Assembly: GCA_002403075.1 (NCBI GenBank)
Contig: DHHB01000003.1
Coordinates: 1 to 14,974 of the forward strand
Reading direction: 5' to 3'
DNA: 14,974 nt
Origin: a bacterium UBP1_UBA4783
Lineage (GTDB): Bacteria; Krumholzibacteriota; Krumholzibacteriia; Krumholzibacteriales; Krumholzibacteriaceae
Shown: one piece after another, positions 12,560 through 14,974 of the stretch
How the letters are laid out: every line of letters starts with the position of its first letter
Position numbering within the stretch: position 1 is the first letter of the stretch
Translations under genes and position numbers: made by a program
The notes under the pieces: model-generated
Told to the model about the DNA's origin: nothing
Databases searched by the model: none
The model's input: the letters and a program-made list of their open reading frames with translations, nothing else

Positions 12560-13213
12560 CTAGGACCGCCCCGTCGACTCCTCGGCGCCCGCATCCTCGC
12601 CGCGCGCTTCCGCGGCGCGGTCCCCGCCATCCTTCACGGAAACGTTCCCGAGGTAGTAGTTCGCGAGAAACCCTATCTGGCCCCGGAGCCTCGCGATCTC
12701 CCCCGGGGCCGCCGGGCCCGTGTCGTACTCGGCGCGAACGGCGGCGAGCACGGAGACGAACTCGAAGAGAAAGAGCCGCAGCGTCATGAGATAGCGGTAA
12801 TTGAACTCGAGATCCCCGACGTAGCCGGCCCCGCCCGCCCCCCGACCCGCGGCGAGGGCGGCGAACGTCGGATCCTCGCGCGCCTCGAAGGCGCGCCGGT
12901 GGCGCGCCCCGGTCGAGCGGCGCGCGCTCTTCTCGAGGTCGCCGAGGATCGCCGCGGCCTTCTTCTCGTCGAGATCCTCGCCGGGGTCGAGGATACGCTC
13001 GGCGAGCGAGAGCGCCTCTTCGACGACCCCGTCGAGATACACGATGTTCCTCTCGAGGGAGAGCGCGTAGCCCGCTGCGTCCGAGCGGTCGCGTTTACCC
13101 CAGAGGAGGATGTCGAAATTGCGCCTGAAATCGGCGGGCGACGGATAGCTGCGCGAGATATGCTCCGAGAAGGTGGCGAAGATCTCGTCGAGAGTCGCGC
13201 GCTTTCGATCCAT
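12560..13213 (-). CDS. Hypothetical protein, mainly helical, 217 residues
   Basis: I do not recognise this protein. It has no signal peptide. The sequence is rich in charged residues with helical pattern: an N-terminal part (LDEIFATFSEHISRSYPSPADFRRNF, then VVEEALSLAERILD), a basic middle (RRSTGARHRRAFEARED), a Gly-rich break (GRGAGGAGYVG), a hydrophobic-aromatic helix (about 138-158, NYRYLMTLRLFLFEFVSVLAA) and an acidic, probably disordered tail. The hydrophobic helix could be a membrane anchor or a packing core. ATG 13213 is chosen since MDRKRATLDEIF begins the protein-like sequence and AAAGGGACGGGG lies just upstream. It starts 20 nt after the stop of the exported protein gene, so they form a two-gene unit. 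Confidence 0.75.
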   Translation of the reverse strand: MDRKRATLDEIFATFSEHISRSYPSPADFRRNFDILLWGKRDRSDAAGYALSLERNIVYLDGVVEEALSLAERILDPGEDLDEKKAAAILGDLEKSARRSTGARHRRAFEAREDPTFAALAAGRGAGGAGYVGDLEFNYRYLMTLRLFLFEFVSVLAAVRAEYDTGPAAPGEIARLRGQIGFLANYYLGNVSVKDGGDRAAEARGEDAGAEESTGRS

Positions 13214-13233
13214 GGCGGCCCCGTCCCTTTCCC

Positions 13234-14928
13234 CTACTCGACCCGCGCCGAAACCTCGACCGCGCACGCCGGTCCGGGCCGGTACGCGGCGATCCTTCCC
13301 GAGGCGAAGCTCCCGTCCGGGCCGACGGCGACGAAGGAATCGGGCGTCGCCTCGAGGGCGCGGGCGGCGAAGGGGAGCCATCCCGCCTCGATAATGCGGA
13401 ACGAGCCGAGCGGGCCGGCCGCGATCCGCAGGATCGTTCCGTCCTCGAGCTGGAGAACGACGCTCGATCCCGCCGTCGAGGCCCGCAGCGCCCGTCCGGC
13501 GAGAGCGCCGCGGCGGACCTCGGCCATGGTCGAGGGATCGAAGAAAACGAGGGTGTCGCCCGCGAGCGGAACCCCGCGGCACAGAAGCACGAGCGAGCCA
13601 CCGAGCGCGCCCGCGACCTCCCGCCGGCCCCGCCCCGGAGCCGCTTTTCCCGCCGGCGCGAACCGCGACCGGGGCCCGGCCTCGAAGAGGAGAAGCCCCT
13701 TCTCCTCCGTGAACACGAAGAGCCGCCCCCCGGAGAGCGCCGCGTCGCCGAAACCGCGCGCGAGCTTCGTTCCCGGAACGCCCTCGCGCGTCCCCTCGCC
13801 GAAGAAATGCCCGAAGCCGTTCTCGGTGACGGCGCACGTTCCGTCCTCGACGGAGAAGACGCGCGCGATCCCGCGCGAGAGGGCGCGTTCGTACACGGGC
13901 GCCGGGCCCGCGCCGCAATCGAAGACGATCGTCCGCGATTTCGACGTGAAGTTGAGCGCCACGGCCGCACGGTCCCCGCGGCGAGAGACGTCGGCGATCT
14001 CGGCGGATTTCGCCGTCACATCGGCCACCCGCGAAGGCCGGGCCTTCGGATCGTCGAGAAGCGCGCGGACCTCCGTGAAATAGAGGCCGCTGCGCTTGCC
14101 CTCCCGGATGAGCGACAGGAGAAACCCTCCGTCGCCCCGCTCGCCGCCGGGTCCGCCCGCGGAGGTCCCCCCGGCGCCCGTCTCATCGGCGCCGGCCCGT
14201 TCCTCCTCGCGGGAGAACTCGAACTCGTATCCGTCGATCGCCTCGGGCGCCTCGATCGGAGCGCAGGCCGCGACGATCATCTCGCAGTCGCCGACCGCGC
14301 CGCCGGGCGGAGCCTCGAAATAGAGCCATCCCCGCCTCTCCTCGCCCGGCTCGAGGCGGATCGGGGCGAGGAGCCCGCTTCCGAGCGGCGGATGGAGCGA
14401 GCGGCTGAAGAGCGGCCGGTAAAACCTTCCGACGCTCGCCTCCTTGTAGAGCGTGTAGACGCCGAAGGGGGGAAGGATGGGGCTCGCGACGATCTCGAGG
14501 GCGCCGGGATGTCGATAGCCGCTCGATCGCCGGGCGCCCATGATGACCGCCGACACGGCCCCCGGATGGAGAGGCGGGAGCGTATCCGCGCCGCGCACGA
14601 GCCTCACGCCGGCGAACTCGGGCCCGATATCCATGCCGTTCGACGCGTGAACGACGAGCGGCGAGGGGCCGTCGTTCCGGAGAACCGCCTGCACGGCGAG
14701 GATCCCCTTCTCGGCGAGCGTCTTCTTGAAGAAGCCGGGGACCTTGTCGTCCGGCGCGACGAAGCGGGCGGCGACCGAGATCATCCCGCCCGACGAGGCC
14801 GGAGGGGCTTCGAGGACGCGGGGAGCCGCGCGTTTGCCGAAAAGGGCGCAGGAGAACGACGCCGAGGCCGCGAGGCCGCAGAGAGAGGCGAGAACGGCAC
14901 GCCGTGCGCGAAAGCGTTTCATGGACAC
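13234..14928 (-). CDS. Exported hypothetical protein, possible lipoprotein, beta-rich
   Basis: A 564-residue protein of no recognised family. The N terminus (MSMKRFRARRAVLASLCGLAASASFSC) has a basic stretch, a hydrophobic core and a cysteine at 27 where a lipobox would end. The preceding residues (ASFS) are not canonical, so either a lipoprotein or a secreted protein is possible. The N-terminal half includes a run about residues 95-220 with FGVYTLYKEA and LEPGEERRGWLYFEAPPG, resembling a domain that bounds ligand values. A Gly/Ala/Asp-rich linker follows (about 248-270). The C-terminal half is built of short strand pairs (IARVFSVEDGTCAVTENGFG, RLFVFTEEKGLLLFEAG, DTLVFFDPSTMAEV, VVLQLEDGTILRIAAG) as in a beta-propeller. 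GTG 14928 has GGAG 10 nt upstream; ATG 14922 is an alternative start. Confidence 0.8.
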   Translation of the reverse strand: MSMKRFRARRAVLASLCGLAASASFSCALFGKRAAPRVLEAPPASSGGMISVAARFVAPDDKVPGFFKKTLAEKGILAVQAVLRNDGPSPLVVHASNGMDIGPEFAGVRLVRGADTLPPLHPGAVSAVIMGARRSSGYRHPGALEIVASPILPPFGVYTLYKEASVGRFYRPLFSRSLHPPLGSGLLAPIRLEPGEERRGWLYFEAPPGGAVGDCEMIVAACAPIEAPEAIDGYEFEFSREEERAGADETGAGGTSAGGPGGERGDGGFLLSLIREGKRSGLYFTEVRALLDDPKARPSRVADVTAKSAEIADVSRRGDRAAVALNFTSKSRTIVFDCGAGPAPVYERALSRGIARVFSVEDGTCAVTENGFGHFFGEGTREGVPGTKLARGFGDAALSGGRLFVFTEEKGLLLFEAGPRSRFAPAGKAAPGRGRREVAGALGGSLVLLCRGVPLAGDTLVFFDPSTMAEVRRGALAGRALRASTAGSSVVLQLEDGTILRIAAGPLGSFRIIEAGWLPFAARALEATPDSFVAVGPDGSFASGRIAAYRPGPACAVEVSARVE

Positions 14929-14974
14929 CCGGGGTTCGCTCCTTTTTCGCGGCCTCGCGCCGCGCGTTTCACGC
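14929..14974. other. Window edge, upstream region of the exported protein gene
   Basis: Forty-six bases up to the window end. They hold the ribosome site (GGAG at 14939-14942 on the minus strand, preceded by five A) and a short GC hairpin (CGCGGC and GCCGCG around 14949-14965). No promoter can be called in so short a stretch. Confidence 0.4.

Noticed and set aside
12545..12575. Intrinsic terminator after the 217-residue protein gene (T-rich stretch on the minus strand)
   Set aside because: The T-rich run is interrupted and no stable stem precedes it.
10450..12789. 779-residue plus-strand frame
   Set aside because: Crosses three well-supported minus-strand genes (activator, radical SAM, BioY) with low-complexity charged translation.
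12497..14083. 528-residue plus-strand frame
   Set aside because: Shadow of the two minus-strand genes; Arg/Ser/Pro-rich, no motifs. The minus-strand reading has a signal peptide and regular strand patterns.

Overview
The window is about 15 kb of gene-dense, high-GC bacterial DNA in which nearly every third codon position is G or C. Its core is an operon of the 'orange protein' (ORP) type, known mainly from strict anaerobes such as Desulfovibrio: Mrp/MinD-type P-loop ATPases, 4Fe-4S ferredoxin domains and dinitrogenase-cofactor (NifX/ORP-like) domains under a sigma-54 activator. That points to an anaerobic or microaerophilic bacterium. The phylum cannot be fixed from the sequence; a high-GC deltaproteobacterial lineage or an uncultured candidate phylum would both fit.

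Left part, + strand (1-3376): the 3' part of a DsbD-type transmembrane thiol-disulfide reductase with a C-terminal thioredoxin domain, then a fumarylacetoacetate-hydrolase-family enzyme, then a GT4 glycosyltransferase, closely packed or overlapping. Next comes a 291-base gap (3377-3667). It is not empty. On the minus strand it carries a consensus sigma-70 promoter (TTGACA, 17-nt spacer, TACAAT) about 145 nt upstream of a strong hairpin with a T-run, with no convincing gene between them, so it is a good candidate for an undescribed small RNA. A GNAT acetyltransferase of the spermidine/thialysine type follows (3668-4156).

Middle part, minus strand, read from 9437 down to 4151: (1) a NifX-like domain with a Gly/Arg-rich linker and a C-terminal zinc ribbon; (2) a DUF5320 protein; (3) a stand-alone ORP/NifX-like protein; (4) and (5) two different MinD-like ATPases, each with an inserted pair of 4Fe-4S clusters; (6) an Mrp ATPase fused to an ORP domain; (7) a CGGC-domain protein; (8) a PaaI-like hotdog thioesterase. 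Genes 2 to 5 are joined by 4-nt ATGA overlaps. Gene 6 also overlaps its predecessor, so translation is probably coupled. Upstream of gene 1 is a good sigma-54 promoter (9469-9484). About 120 and 153 bp further up are two perfect inverted repeats in an AT-rich island. Next to them lies the gene for a PAS-AAA+-Fis sigma-54 activator (11010-9619). Together they form a self-contained activator, enhancer and promoter circuit. Upstream of the activator, in the same direction, are a COG0731-type radical SAM protein and the biotin transporter BioY.

Right part, minus strand (12560-14928): two unrecognised genes 20 bp apart. One encodes a 564-residue exported, possibly lipid-anchored protein; the other a 217-residue mainly helical protein. 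The most interesting items are the orphan small RNA, the promoter and enhancer architecture of the ORP-type operon, and the extra partners of that operon (zinc-ribbon ORP protein, DUF5320, CGGC protein, thioesterase, radical SAM).
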